Origin: WTFY01 sp965220895
Lineage (GTDB): Bacteria > Pseudomonadota > Gammaproteobacteria > UBA4575
Assembly (NCBI GenBank): GCA_965220895.1
Contig: OZ244850.1
Coordinates: forward strand, 1,736,001-1,800,000
Length of the DNA stretch: 64,000 nucleotides
Reading direction: 5' to 3'
The notes beneath the pieces are model-generated. The model did no database searches and was not told where the DNA came from. It saw nothing but the letters and a program-made list of their open reading frames with translations. Below are positions 9,240-18,701 of this stretch, piece by piece. How positions within the stretch are numbered: the stretch's first letter is position 1; each line of letters starts with the position of its first letter. Position numbers and translations under genes: made by a program.

Positions 9240-10229
9240 ATGGGTGCAAATGAGTTGCTGAAGCCAAGAGTGGTTGATGTCCATCTGGTCGACGAATGTC
9301 GCGCGAAAGTCGTGCTGGAGCCGCTGGACCGTGGTTTCGGACATACGCTCGGCAATGCGTTGAGACGGATCCTGCTGTCATCCATACCGGGATGTGCCGT
9401 AGTGGAGGTGCAGATCGACGGCGTTTTGCACGAGTACACGGCGATCGAGGGCGTGCAGGAGGATGTCGTCGACATCCTGCTGAACCTCAAAGGCATCGCG
9501 GTTGTCATGCACGAGCGATCGGAAGCCACCCTCAGCCTGAACATGGAGGGGCCGGGGGTTGCGACGGCCGGGGACATCGTGGTTGACCACGACGTGGAGA
9601 TCATGAACAAGGACCATGTCATTGCCCACCTGACGGAGCGGGGATCGTTGAACATGACCCTGAAAGTCGCCAAGGGCCGCGGCTACCAGCCGGCGGCACA
9701 ACGGCGCAATGACGAAGATCGTGCGATCGGTTCCCTGCTGCTGGATGCGAGTTTCAGTCCGGTACGCCGGGTGGCCTATTCCGTTGAAAGTGCGCGCGTG
9801 GAACAGCGCACGGACCTGGACAAGCTGATCTTCGACCTGGAGACGAACGGAACCGTCAACCCGGAGGAGACCATCCGCAAGGCGGCGGGCGTGCTGCAAC
9901 AGCAGCTGTCCGTGTTCGTGGACCTGCAGGGAGACGAGCAGGTCGAACCCGACGAGGCCGAGCCCGAAATCGATCCGATCCTGGTCCGTCCCGTGGACGA
10001 CCTGGAGTTGACCGTGCGCTCTGCCAACTGCCTGAAGGCGGAGAAAATCTACTATATCGGCGACCTGATCCAGCGCACGGAAGTGGAGTTGCTGAAAACC
10101 CCCAACCTGGGCAAGAAGTCCCTGACGGAAATCAAGGATGTCCTGGGCACCCACGGCCTGTCGCTGGGGATGCGCCTGGAAAACTGGCCGCCGGCCAACC
10201 TGCGCGAAGACCGCAAGGTTCTCGTCTGA
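9240..10229 (+). CDS. rpoA: RNA polymerase subunit alpha
   Basis: 329 residues, identical in length to E. coli RpoA. The N-terminal dimerisation domain contains LEPLDRGFGHTLGNALRRIL. A flexible linker around residues 235-245 (QVEPDEAEPEID) leads to the C-terminal domain with VRSANCLKAEKIYYIGDLIQ and KTPNLGKKSLTEIKDVL, the helix-hairpin-helix that binds UP elements and activators. TAAGGGG precedes the ATG. Confidence 0.98.
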   Translation: MGANELLKPRVVDVHLVDECRAKVVLEPLDRGFGHTLGNALRRILLSSIPGCAVVEVQIDGVLHEYTAIEGVQEDVVDILLNLKGIAVVMHERSEATLSLNMEGPGVATAGDIVVDHDVEIMNKDHVIAHLTERGSLNMTLKVAKGRGYQPAAQRRNDEDRAIGSLLLDASFSPVRRVAYSVESARVEQRTDLDKLIFDLETNGTVNPEETIRKAAGVLQQQLSVFVDLQGDEQVEPDEAEPEIDPILVRPVDDLELTVRSANCLKAEKIYYIGDLIQRTEVELLKTPNLGKKSLTEIKDVLGTHGLSLGMRLENWPPANLREDRKVLV

Positions 10230-10250
10230 ATGTATTAACCGGGAACGAGT

Positions 10251-10622
10251 ATGAGGCACCGCCAGTCAGGACGTCGGTTAAACCGAAACAGCCCGCATCG
10301 CAAGGCGATGATGAGCAACATGGCTACTTCGCTGTTTTCGCACGAAGTCATTCGTACCACCTTGCCCAAGGCCAAGGAGCTGCGCCGCTATGCCGAACCG
10401 CTGATCACGCTCGCCAAGGAAGACAGTGTTGCAAGGCGACGCCAGGCCTTCTCGAAGCTGCGCGACAAGGCCAGCGTGGGGAAGCTCTTTACCGAGCTTG
10501 GACCCCGTTACAAGGCTCGTCCAGGCGGCTACCTGCGAATTCTCAAATGCGGTTTTCGCCGCGGTGACAATGCCCCCATGGCATTGGTGGAGCTGGTCGA
10601 CCGGCCCAGCGAGGAAGAGTAG
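10251..10622 (+). CDS. rplQ: 50S ribosomal protein L17
   Basis: 123 residues starting MRHRQSGRRLNRNSPHRKAM, then FSHEVIRTTLPKAKELRR and YLRILKCGFRRGDNAPMALV, the L17 pattern. L17 lies near the exit tunnel. It is the last gene of the alpha operon and of the ribosomal block. Confidence 0.98.
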   Translation: MRHRQSGRRLNRNSPHRKAMMSNMATSLFSHEVIRTTLPKAKELRRYAEPLITLAKEDSVARRRQAFSKLRDKASVGKLFTELGPRYKARPGGYLRILKCGFRRGDNAPMALVELVDRPSEEE

Positions 10623-10647
10623 TCGACCCCGCCGTCAGGACATGCGC

Positions 10648-10664
10648 GCCGGATGAAGTCCGGC
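10648..10664 (+). other. Small hairpin downstream of the ribosomal block
   Basis: GCCGGA and TCCGGC pair around a five-base loop, 26 bases after the rplQ stop. There is no T tract, so it is not a clear intrinsic terminator. It could be a weak pause or 3' end structure, or chance in GC-rich DNA. Confidence 0.25.
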
Positions 10665-10692
10665 TGAATCGCCCACCGGGTTCTTGCTTGCC

Positions 10693-11433
10693 ATGAGGCC
10701 GATCGTACTCGCTACCGACTATGGGACCTCCGGGGCCTATGTCGGTCAGCTCAAATCTGCAATCTACACGCATGCACCCGAAGCCCGGGTCATTGATCTC
10801 ATCCATGACCTGCCTGCATTCAACCCCCAAGCCTCGGCCTACCTGCTGGCAAGTTTCCTGGAGTACGTCCCCAGGGAGTCCGTGATCGTCGGCGTGGTCG
10901 ACCCCGGTGTGGGGTCTGACCGGCGCCCGATCGTCCTGGAAGGGGATGGCTATACGTTCACGGGACCGGACAATGGCCTGTTCTCGATGGTATCGAGAAA
11001 GCTGTCCGAGGCCCGCTGGTTCGAGATCGTATTATCCGCCGAGCCTGCATCGAACACCTTTCACGGGCGCGATATCTTTGCACCGACCGCCGCACAGATC
11101 GTTTCAGGGGTAACCCCCAGGCTCGAACCTGTGCCTGCCGATACCGTGGTGGGTACCGACTTCCCCGATGATCTTCATGAAATCGTATATATCGATCACT
11201 TCGGCAACGGATTGACCGGCATCCGGTACCGGCCGTCCGACAAAAACCGGGTGTTGAAAATCCATGGAGAGGAACTCCGGTACGCGCCGGCCTTTCACTG
11301 CGTGGCGCCTGGGGAATGCTTCTGGTACGACAACTCCAGTAACCTGGTCGAAGTGGCCATACGCGACGGGTCGGCCGCTGCGAGGTTTGACCTCAAGGTG
11401 GGAGACCCGGTGGATTTTGACGGTGGAACCTGA
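10693..11433 (+). CDS. S-adenosyl-L-methionine hydroxide adenosyltransferase (DUF62 / SAM_adeno_trans family)
   Basis: The 246-residue product matches the fluorinase/chlorinase-like family that uses water to convert SAM to adenosine and methionine. Seen motifs are TDYG near the N-terminus, VVDPGVGSDRRP, GPDNGLF, FHGRDIF (which supplies conserved His and Arg) and IDHFGN, with a C-terminal beta domain containing YDNSSNLVEVA. I chose ATG 10693 because homologues start directly at the PIVLATDYG strand; a TTG at 10684 is possible. It lies between rplQ and the convergent uvrA, six bases from the uvrA stop. The physiological role of the family is poorly known, and halogenase activity is not suggested by the context. 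Confidence 0.85.
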   Translation: MRPIVLATDYGTSGAYVGQLKSAIYTHAPEARVIDLIHDLPAFNPQASAYLLASFLEYVPRESVIVGVVDPGVGSDRRPIVLEGDGYTFTGPDNGLFSMVSRKLSEARWFEIVLSAEPASNTFHGRDIFAPTAAQIVSGVTPRLEPVPADTVVGTDFPDDLHEIVYIDHFGNGLTGIRYRPSDKNRVLKIHGEELRYAPAFHCVAPGECFWYDNSSNLVEVAIRDGSAAARFDLKVGDPVDFDGGT

Positions 11434-11439
11434 AGGACA

Positions 11440-14292
11440 TCAGGCGGATCGCTCTTCCTGGATGGTCTTGAGGTTCAGGAAGGGGCTCAGGTACTGACCT
11501 GTAAAGGAGGGCTTGGAAAGGGCCACGTCTTCGGGGGTTCCAGTGGCTACGACTTGTCCGCCCCGGTTGCCTCCCTCGGGCCCCAGGTCGATGATCCAGT
11601 CGGCGGTTTTGATGACATCGAGGTTATGCTCGATGACGATGACCGTGTTGCCCTGGTCACGCAGATAGTGAAGCACTTTCAGCAGCTGCTCGACATCGTG
11701 GAAGTGGAGGCCCGTGGTGGGTTCGTCCAGGATGTAGAGCGTTTTTCCGGTACTGCGTTTGGATAATTCACGAGACAGCTTCACGCGCTGGGCTTCTCCG
11801 CCTGACAGCGTCGTGGCACTCTGGCCCAGGGTAACGTAGGACAGCCCGACGTCCATGAGGGTCTGCAGCCTGCGCCTGATCACGGGAATCGCCTCGAAAA
11901 AGTCGAACGCCGTCTCCACGGTCATTTGCAGTATTTGGTGGATGTTCTTGCCCTTGTAGCGTATTTCCAGGGTTTCGCGGTTGTAGCGTTTTCCCTGGCA
12001 CACATCGCACGGTACGTAGACGTCCGGCAGGAAATGCATTTCCACCCGGATGACCCCATCGCCCCTGCAGGCCTCGCAGCGTCCGCCTTTCACATTGAAA
12101 CTGAAGCGCCCCGGCGTGTAGCCGCGCGACCGGGCTTCGGGAATGTTGGCAAACAGTTCACGGATCGGGGTGAACAGGCCCGTGTAGGTTGCAGGATTGG
12201 AACGCGGTGTGCGCCCGATCGGGTTCTGGTCGATATCCACGACCTTGTCGATCTGTTCCAGCCCGGTAATTTCCCTGCAGGGTGCTGGCGATGTGCCGGA
12301 GTTGTGCAGGTAGCGCATGCAGTACCGGTACAGGGTGTCGTTCACCAGGGTGGACTTTCCAGAGCCGGACACGCCGGTGACGACCGTCATCAGCCCCAGC
12401 GGGATGCTTACCGTGATGTTCTGCAGGTTGTTTCCACGCGCCTTGACGATACGCAGGGTTTTGTTTCGCTGGTAAGGCAGGCGGATGTGTGGAACGGGAA
12501 TCGCGCGCTTGCCGGACAGGTACTGCCCCGTCAGGGAAGCTGCATTCTTCTCGATCTGGGGTGGCGTTCCCTGGGCCACCACCCGGCCTCCATGAACGCC
12601 GGCACCCGGGCCTATATCGAGTACATGGTCGGCACTGCGAATGGCCTCTTCATCGTGTTCCACCACGATCACGGTATTGCCGAGATCACGCAGGGAGCTC
12701 AGCGTGGAGATCAGGCGCTTGTTGTCACGCTGGTGCAGACCGATCGAGGGCTCATCGAGGATGTACATCACGCCCACCAGGCCTGAGCCGATCTGGCTGG
12801 CCAGGCGGATCCTTTGCAGTTCCCCGCCGGACAGGGTCTCTGCCGTGCGGTCCAGGGCCAGGTAGTCCAGTCCGACGTTGACCAGGAACTTGAGCCGTTC
12901 TCCGATCTCGTCGATGATCTTCTCTCCGACGGCGACCAGGTGGCCGGTGAGCTTGAGTCCTTCAAAAAAGCCCAGTGCCTGCTCCGTAGACCAGGAGGTA
13001 ATGGTCGGCAGGTTCTGGTTGTTGATGAACACATGGCTTGCCTCGGTGTTGAGCCGGGTCCCGTCGCAGGCCTGGCAGACCTGCGTGGTCAGATACTTGC
13101 TGAGTTCCTCGCGTACCGCACTCGATGCGGTTTCATTAAAGCGCCGTTCCATGTTTGGAATGATGCCCTCGAAAGGGTGTCTGCGCTGGTAGCTCCGGTT
13201 CTTTTCGCTCGTGTACCGGAACAGGATTTCCTCGTCCTCGCTGCCGTACAGGATGATGTCATGGACCGCATCGTCGAGCGTGTGCCAGGGTGCCTCGATG
13301 TCAAAGCGGAAGTGCTTGGCGAGCGAACGGATCAGGTTGAAGTAGTACGGGTTTCGCCGGTCCCAGCCGCGGATCGCTCCGCCTGCCAGGCTGAGCTGGT
13401 CGCTGATGACCACCAGTTCGGGATCGAAGAATTCCTCGACACCCAGACCGTCGCAGGCGGGACATGCCCCCGCCGGATTGTTGAAGGAAAACAGTCGCGG
13501 CTCAAGCTCATTCAGGCTGTAGCCGCATTTCGGGCAGGCAAATTTCGCGGAGAATACCAGTTCCTCTTCCTCCGGGTTGTCCATGGACTGGATGACGGCG
13601 ATGTTGTCGGCGAGCTTCAGTGCCGTCTCGAAGGATTCCGCCAGGCGAAGCCGCATTCCCGGCCTGACCTTGAACCGGTCGACAATGACCTCGATCGTGT
13701 GCTTGTGTCTCAGGCTGAGCTTGGGAGGTGCATCCAGTTCATAGACCTCCTTGTCGATGCGCGCACGGATGAAGCCCTGTGCACGCAGCTTGGCCAGCAC
13801 CTGCTGATGTTCCCCTTTGCGGTTTTGCACTACCGGGGCCAGCAGCATCAGTTTCTTGCCGTCTTCCAGGGACAGGACCTTGTCCACCATCTGGCTGATC
13901 GTTTGTGTATGCAGGTCGATATGGTGTGTCGGACAGCGCGGTGTGCCAGCGCGCGCAAAAAGCAGGCGGAGGTAATCGTAGATCTCCGTGATGGTGCCCA
14001 CGGTTGAGCGCGGGTTGTGAGCGCTGGCTTTCTGTTCGATCGAGATCGCAGGGGACAGGCCGTCGATGGAATCCACGTCCGGCTTTTCCAGGCGTGCGAG
14101 GAACTGTCGTGCATAGGCAGACAGGGACTCGACATACCGGCGTTGACCTTCTGCAAAAATCGTATCGAATGCCAGCGAGGATTTTCCCGAACCGGACAGG
14201 CCCGTGATCACGATCAGCTGGTCCCGGGGAAGATCCAGGTCGATGTCCTGAAGGTTGTGCGTGCGTGCGCCCCGGACCGTAATATTTTTCAT
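11440..14292 (-). CDS. uvrA: Excinuclease ABC subunit A
   Basis: The 950-residue product has two ABC ATPase modules. The first Walker A is GLSGSGKSS at residues 31-39 and the second is GVSGSGKSTLVND near 640. The signature motifs are LSGGELQRIRLAS and LSGGEAQRVKLSR. Zinc-ribbon cysteines are visible as CPKCGY...CPACDGLG and CEACRGDG...CDVCQGKRY. UvrA scans DNA for bulky lesions with UvrB in nucleotide excision repair. It is transcribed away from ssb, a classical gammaproteobacterial arrangement. I see no clear LexA box in the 170-base divergent region. Confidence 0.98.
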   Translation of the reverse strand: MKNITVRGARTHNLQDIDLDLPRDQLIVITGLSGSGKSSLAFDTIFAEGQRRYVESLSAYARQFLARLEKPDVDSIDGLSPAISIEQKASAHNPRSTVGTITEIYDYLRLLFARAGTPRCPTHHIDLHTQTISQMVDKVLSLEDGKKLMLLAPVVQNRKGEHQQVLAKLRAQGFIRARIDKEVYELDAPPKLSLRHKHTIEVIVDRFKVRPGMRLRLAESFETALKLADNIAVIQSMDNPEEEELVFSAKFACPKCGYSLNELEPRLFSFNNPAGACPACDGLGVEEFFDPELVVISDQLSLAGGAIRGWDRRNPYYFNLIRSLAKHFRFDIEAPWHTLDDAVHDIILYGSEDEEILFRYTSEKNRSYQRRHPFEGIIPNMERRFNETASSAVREELSKYLTTQVCQACDGTRLNTEASHVFINNQNLPTITSWSTEQALGFFEGLKLTGHLVAVGEKIIDEIGERLKFLVNVGLDYLALDRTAETLSGGELQRIRLASQIGSGLVGVMYILDEPSIGLHQRDNKRLISTLSSLRDLGNTVIVVEHDEEAIRSADHVLDIGPGAGVHGGRVVAQGTPPQIEKNAASLTGQYLSGKRAIPVPHIRLPYQRNKTLRIVKARGNNLQNITVSIPLGLMTVVTGVSGSGKSTLVNDTLYRYCMRYLHNSGTSPAPCREITGLEQIDKVVDIDQNPIGRTPRSNPATYTGLFTPIRELFANIPEARSRGYTPGRFSFNVKGGRCEACRGDGVIRVEMHFLPDVYVPCDVCQGKRYNRETLEIRYKGKNIHQILQMTVETAFDFFEAIPVIRRRLQTLMDVGLSYVTLGQSATTLSGGEAQRVKLSRELSKRSTGKTLYILDEPTTGLHFHDVEQLLKVLHYLRDQGNTVIVIEHNLDVIKTADWIIDLGPEGGNRGGQVVATGTPEDVALSKPSFTGQYLSPFLNLKTIQEERSA

Positions 14293-14462
14293 CTGTTCAA
14301 TTTTGCTTAGGCAATCGGACTAGTATACGTCTTTCGCTGCCCGCGGTGCCAAGCCCGGGCCTTTGCGAATTGCTATGCATAGGGCGGGGACCGATGCAGT
14401 CCGTGTGTTCTGCTCCATAATTCCGTAAAATGGCGTCCTTACCTATTTAACAGGGACAATTA

Positions 14463-14903
14463 ATGGCAAGAGGCATCAACAAAGCGATACTGATCGGTCA
14501 CCTTGGACAGGACCCCGAGGTGAAATACATGCCCAGCGGCAAAGCGGTATGCAACATCAGCGTGGCCACGACAGAATCCCGGAACGACAGGAATTCAGGC
14601 GAGAAGGTCGAGAAGACCGAGTGGCACCGCGTGGTGCTGTTTCACCGGCTGGCAGAAATTGCCGGTGAATACCTGAGAAAAGGCTCGCAGGTCTACGTGG
14701 AAGGACGCTTGCAGACGCGCAAGTGGCAGGACCAGAGCGGCAGCGACCGCTACTCGACCGAAATCGTCGCCAACAACATGCAGATGCTGGGCGGAAAAGG
14801 AAGTTCGACCTCGATGCAAGATGGGCCTCCGTCGGGCATGGAGCCAGCACAAACCGCTCCGAGTTCTTCCTCTGACGATTTTGACGACGACATCCCTTTC
14901 TGA
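14463..14903 (+). CDS. ssb: Single-stranded DNA-binding protein
   Basis: 146 residues. An N-terminal OB fold starts MARGINKAILIGHLGQDPEV, with GEKVEKTEWHRVVLF. A low-complexity linker leads to the acidic tip DDFDDDIPF, which recruits repair and replication partners. SSB coats single-stranded DNA in replication, recombination and repair. AGGGACAATTA places a Shine-Dalgarno about seven bases ahead of the ATG. It is divergent from uvrA. Confidence 0.98.
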   Translation: MARGINKAILIGHLGQDPEVKYMPSGKAVCNISVATTESRNDRNSGEKVEKTEWHRVVLFHRLAEIAGEYLRKGSQVYVEGRLQTRKWQDQSGSDRYSTEIVANNMQMLGGKGSSTSMQDGPPSGMEPAQTAPSSSSDDFDDDIPF

Positions 14904-15017
14904 CGTATTGTCCCTTGCTCCGAAAAAAGGCCATGTCCGGAACCCTCCCGGTTCGATGCACCGTGCGCAGGAATGTTGCGCTGCGTGCCTGAGGGTGTAG
15001 AAACCAGGACCGATTCG

Positions 15018-16352
15018 ATGTCCAGAAAGGTATTCGTCAAAACCCAGGGCTGCCAGATGAACGAATATGATTCGTCCAGGATGCTGGATGTCCTGCACGA
15101 TTCCCATGGCTACGAGGTGGCCACCGATGTCTCGCAGGCTGACGTCCTGTTGCTGAACACCTGTTCCATCCGTGAGAAGGCACAGGAGAAGGTATTTTCC
15201 CAGCTGGGCCAGTGGCTGCCCCTGAAAGACAAGAATCCGAATCTCCTGATCGGCGTGGGTGGCTGTGTCGCAAGCCAGGAAGGGGATGCCCTCGCTGCAC
15301 GTGCCCGGCATGTTGATGTCGTGTTCGGTCCACAGACGCTGCACCGCTTGCCGGACCTGCTGGAGCAGGCCGAAAAGGAAAAGAAGACCGTGGTGGATAT
15401 CACTTTCCCGGAGATGGAAAAATTCGACTGCCTGCCTGAGCCGCAGCACAAGGGGCCCACGGCGTTCGTTTCGATCATGGAGGGCTGCAGCAAGTACTGC
15501 ACCTACTGTGTCGTGCCCTACACCCGGGGCGAGGAATTCAGCCGTCCCCTGCAGGATGTGCTGGACGAGATCCAGATGCTGGCCCGCCGGGGCGCCCGGG
15601 AAATCACCTTGCTGGGTCAGAATGTCAACGGCTACCGGGGGCTGGACGAGAACGGGGACATCGTCGATTTTTCCCTGCTGCTCTACTACGTGAGCCACCT
15701 CGAGAACATCAAGCGAATTCGTTACACAAGCTCCCATCCCATTGAATTCTCAGATAATCTGATTGATGCATATGCCGAGATCCCGGAGCTGGTGAACCAC
15801 GTGCACCTGCCGGTACAAAGTGGCTCGGACCGGATCCTGGCCGCCATGAAGCGCGGCTACACGGCTCTGGAGTACCGCTCCATCATCCGCAAACTGCGAA
15901 AGCAGCGACCGGATATCAGCATCTCCTCGGATTTCATTGTCGGCTTCCCGGGCGAATCTGAGCAGGATTTCGAATGCACCATGGGGCTCGTGGAAGAGGT
16001 CGGATTCGACCAGTCCTACAGCTTCATCTACAGCCGCAGGCCCGGGACCCCCGCCGCCTCCCTGGAAGACGACGTCCCCCTGGAGGTGAAAAAACGCAGG
16101 CTGCAGTCCCTGCAGGATGCGATCAGCTCCCATGCCATGGCCTACGCGAAAGCCATGCTCGGCACGGAGCAGACCGTCCTGGTCGAGGGGTATTCGAAGA
16201 AATCGAAACTCGAGTATTCCGGGCGAACCGAGAACAACCGCGTCGTCAATTTCGCAGCCCCGGAGCCTGTCATCGGGAAGTTTGTTCGCGTCGGGATCAC
16301 GGACGCATTTCCTAATTCATTGCGTGGCATATATGATGAGACCCTGTCATAG
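15018..16352 (+). CDS. miaB: tRNA-2-methylthio-N6-dimethylallyladenosine synthase MiaB
   Basis: The 444-residue product begins MSRKVFVKTQGCQMNEYDS, the N-terminal UPF0004 domain with its cluster-binding cysteines (CQMNEY, NTCSIRE, GGCVA). The radical-SAM motif is CSKYCTYC at about residues 157-164 and a TRAM domain closes the protein. It adds the methylthio group to i6A37 of tRNAs reading U-starting codons. ATG 15018 is chosen over an upstream in-frame start at 14973 by homology and the AGGA about nine bases ahead. It heads the miaB-phoH-ybeY-ybeX-lnt run. Confidence 0.97.
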   Translation: MSRKVFVKTQGCQMNEYDSSRMLDVLHDSHGYEVATDVSQADVLLLNTCSIREKAQEKVFSQLGQWLPLKDKNPNLLIGVGGCVASQEGDALAARARHVDVVFGPQTLHRLPDLLEQAEKEKKTVVDITFPEMEKFDCLPEPQHKGPTAFVSIMEGCSKYCTYCVVPYTRGEEFSRPLQDVLDEIQMLARRGAREITLLGQNVNGYRGLDENGDIVDFSLLLYYVSHLENIKRIRYTSSHPIEFSDNLIDAYAEIPELVNHVHLPVQSGSDRILAAMKRGYTALEYRSIIRKLRKQRPDISISSDFIVGFPGESEQDFECTMGLVEEVGFDQSYSFIYSRRPGTPAASLEDDVPLEVKKRRLQSLQDAISSHAMAYAKAMLGTEQTVLVEGYSKKSKLEYSGRTENNRVVNFAAPEPVIGKFVRVGITDAFPNSLRGIYDETLS

Positions 16353-16366
16353 AGGTAACTGAACTT

Positions 16367-17329
16367 TTGGCAACCGAAGTCTATTCCGTCAACATCCTCC
16401 TGGAACCTGCCGATAACCCGCGTCTTGCCAACCTGTGCGGGCCACTGAACGGGCACTTGCATCAACTTGAGAAAAGACTGGGTGTAGAGATCACCAACCG
16501 CGGCAATGCCTTTTCCATCAGTGGCGAGGCCAAGGCCACCAACGCCGCCGTCGAGGTCCTGAAGGAACTGTACGATTCGACAGCAAGCCAGGTCCTGTCG
16601 TCCTCGGACATCCACCTGCACCTGCAGGAATCCGAACTCGCGAACATAGCGGAACAGAAGCTCAAGGCTGCGGCTCCCACGGTCTACACGAAGCGCAGCG
16701 TGATCAAGCCGCGCGGTGCGAACCAGGAACGTTACGTGCGCTATATTGAAGAGAATGACCTGGTGTTTGGCATCGGTCCGGCCGGCACGGGAAAAACCTA
16801 CCTGGCCGTGGCCTGTGCGGTGGCGGCCCTCGAGCATGACCGGACCCGCAAACTGGTCTTGGTGAGACCGGCGGTGGAAGCCGGCGAACGCCTGGGATTC
16901 CTGCCGGGTGACCTGGCACAGAAAATCGACCCGTACCTGAGGCCCATGTACGACGCGCTGTATGAAATGATGGGCTATGAGCGGGTCAGCAAGCTGATCG
17001 ACAGGAACGTGATCGAAATTGCCCCGCTGGCCTACATGCGCGGGCGCACCCTGAACGATGCCTATATCATCCTGGACGAGGCACAGAACACGACCATCGA
17101 GCAGATGAAGATGTTCCTGACACGTATCGGGTTTGGCTCCAAGGCAATCGTCACGGGCGACATCACGCAGATTGACCTGCCGAGCATCAAGGAGTCCGGC
17201 CTGAAGCATGCAAAACGCATCCTCGGAAATACCGAAGGAGTCTCTTTTTGCAATTTCGATGCCCGTGACATCGTGCGCCACCCGCTGGTCAAGAAAATCA
17301 TCCGGGCCTACGACGATGATGCGGACTGA
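16367..17329 (+). CDS. phoH: PhoH-like ATPase (YbeZ type)
   Basis: The 320-residue product has an N-terminal KH-like region followed by a P-loop ATPase. Walker A is GPAGTGKTYLA and Walker B is YIILDEAQNTT, with VRPAVEAGERLGFLPGDL in between. The start is a TTG at 16367, supported by AGAGGT about ten bases upstream and by the fit to homologue N-termini. YbeZ works with the YbeY RNase in RNA metabolism, and ybeY follows 16 bases later. Confidence 0.95.
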   Translation: MATEVYSVNILLEPADNPRLANLCGPLNGHLHQLEKRLGVEITNRGNAFSISGEAKATNAAVEVLKELYDSTASQVLSSSDIHLHLQESELANIAEQKLKAAAPTVYTKRSVIKPRGANQERYVRYIEENDLVFGIGPAGTGKTYLAVACAVAALEHDRTRKLVLVRPAVEAGERLGFLPGDLAQKIDPYLRPMYDALYEMMGYERVSKLIDRNVIEIAPLAYMRGRTLNDAYIILDEAQNTTIEQMKMFLTRIGFGSKAIVTGDITQIDLPSIKESGLKHAKRILGNTEGVSFCNFDARDIVRHPLVKKIIRAYDDDAD

Positions 17330-17345
17330 CTGATCTTTCCCGGGC

Positions 17346-17789
17346 GTGGTCATTCATCTAGACGTACAGATTGCAACCCGGGATCGCAGCATACCCGCCG
17401 AGTCGGATTTCAGGAGATGGGCGGGTGCGATCCGGTCGCAGGACGCCGATGCGAGTGCTTGCCTGCGCATCGTGGACGAAGAAGAGGCACGGGCCTTGAA
17501 CCACCGCTATCGCAAGGTGGACAAGGCCACCAATGTGCTGTCTTTTCCGGCTTCGCCGCCCAAGGAGACGGGCCTGCAATTTCTTGGCGACGTCGTCATT
17601 TGTGCACCGTTGGTGGCGGAGGAGGCCACCCGGCAGGGCAAGGAGGCCCATGCCCATTGGGCCCACCTGCTGGTCCATGGTATTTTGCATTTGCAGGGCC
17701 ATGTTCACGAGGCGGATGACGAGGCCAGGGAAATGGAAGCACTGGAGATTTCGATATTGTCTCAACTGGGGGTAGAGAATCCCTACTGA
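17346..17789 (+). CDS. ybeY: Endoribonuclease YbeY
   Basis: 147 residues. The zinc motif HGILHLQGHVH (three His in H-x3-H-x5-H spacing) lies near residues 114-124, and the substrate region contains VDKATNVLSFPAS. YbeY is a single-strand endoribonuclease needed for 16S rRNA 3' end maturation and ribosome quality control. GTG 17346 is the only well-placed start. The family motif usually reads GYDH; here it is GHVH, with the ligand His kept. Confidence 0.95.
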   Translation: MVIHLDVQIATRDRSIPAESDFRRWAGAIRSQDADASACLRIVDEEEARALNHRYRKVDKATNVLSFPASPPKETGLQFLGDVVICAPLVAEEATRQGKEAHAHWAHLLVHGILHLQGHVHEADDEAREMEALEISILSQLGVENPY

Positions 17790-17795
17790 ACCGTT

Positions 17796-18644
17796 ATGTC
17801 AGACACGAGCATCACCACCCCGCGGCGATTCAACTTTTCCGGTTTTCTCAAAAAGCATTTTGAAAAATCACCGGCGGACCGCGCAGAGATCATCCAGTTG
17901 CTGCACCAGTCCAGGGTCGACGGCATCATCGACAGCGACATCCTCGAGATGATCGAAGGTGCCATCCAGGTATCCGAGATCCAGGTGAAGAACATCATGA
18001 TTCCACGCTCGCAAATGGTCGTGGTGCGCGGGGGCAGCAGCCTGCAGGACATGCTGCCTACCATCATTGACTCGGCACACTCCCGGTTCCCGGTGGTGGG
18101 CGACAGCCGCGACGAGGTGCTGGGAATTTTGCTGGCCAAGGACCTGTTGCGTTACGTCATGGACGGCCGGCAAGGCCATTTCAGCCTGGAGGATGTATTG
18201 CGTCCTGCGGTCGTGGTACCTGAAAGCAAGAGGGTGAACACGCTGCTCAACGAGTTCAAGGATGGCCGCAACCACATGGCGATCGTCGTGGACGAATACA
18301 GTGGGGTTTCGGGACTGGTGACGATTGAAGATGTGCTGGAACAAATTGTCGGCGATATCACGGATGAACACGATGCGGCCGAAGACCGTTACATCGTCGA
18401 GCACTCACAAGGGCAGTATGGGGTGAAGGCCCTGACGCCGATCGAGGAATTCAACGAGTTCTTTTCTACCCAGTACAGCGACACGGATTTTGAGACGTTC
18501 GGAGGTCTGGTCTTGAGCAAGTTTGGTCACTTGCCCAAAAAAGGGGAGAAAATAAAATTTGATCGCTTTACCGTGGAGGTCCTGCGTTCTGACCGCAGAA
18601 GGCTTCATCTCCTCAATGTCTCGGATACCCCGGAACGCACCTAA
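17796..18644 (+). CDS. ybeX: CBS-domain transporter-associated protein YbeX/CorC
   Basis: 282 residues. The N-terminus has LLHQSRVDGIIDSDILEMIEGA, then a pair of CBS domains (IMIPRSQMVVVRGG at the first, MAIVVDEYSGVSGLVTIEDV at the second) and a C-terminal CorC_HlyC domain (FETFGGLVLSKFGHLPKKGE). It has no membrane segment, in keeping with the YbeX/CorC form linked to magnesium and cobalt efflux and to ribosome physiology. It sits six bases after ybeY and before lnt, the conserved order. Confidence 0.93.
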   Translation: MSDTSITTPRRFNFSGFLKKHFEKSPADRAEIIQLLHQSRVDGIIDSDILEMIEGAIQVSEIQVKNIMIPRSQMVVVRGGSSLQDMLPTIIDSAHSRFPVVGDSRDEVLGILLAKDLLRYVMDGRQGHFSLEDVLRPAVVVPESKRVNTLLNEFKDGRNHMAIVVDEYSGVSGLVTIEDVLEQIVGDITDEHDAAEDRYIVEHSQGQYGVKALTPIEEFNEFFSTQYSDTDFETFGGLVLSKFGHLPKKGEKIKFDRFTVEVLRSDRRRLHLLNVSDTPERT

Positions 18645-18701
18645 TCGCTTCAGCGCACGCCACTGCCTAGCGGGACGGCTAGCCAAATTTCCCTGATCGA
18701 C

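Noticed and set aside
14293..14462. LexA box between uvrA and ssb
   Set aside because: No CTG-N10-CAG site with the expected flanks is visible in the divergent gap.
16142..17353. 403-codon minus-strand frame opposite miaB and phoH
   Set aside because: Antisense to two well-supported genes.
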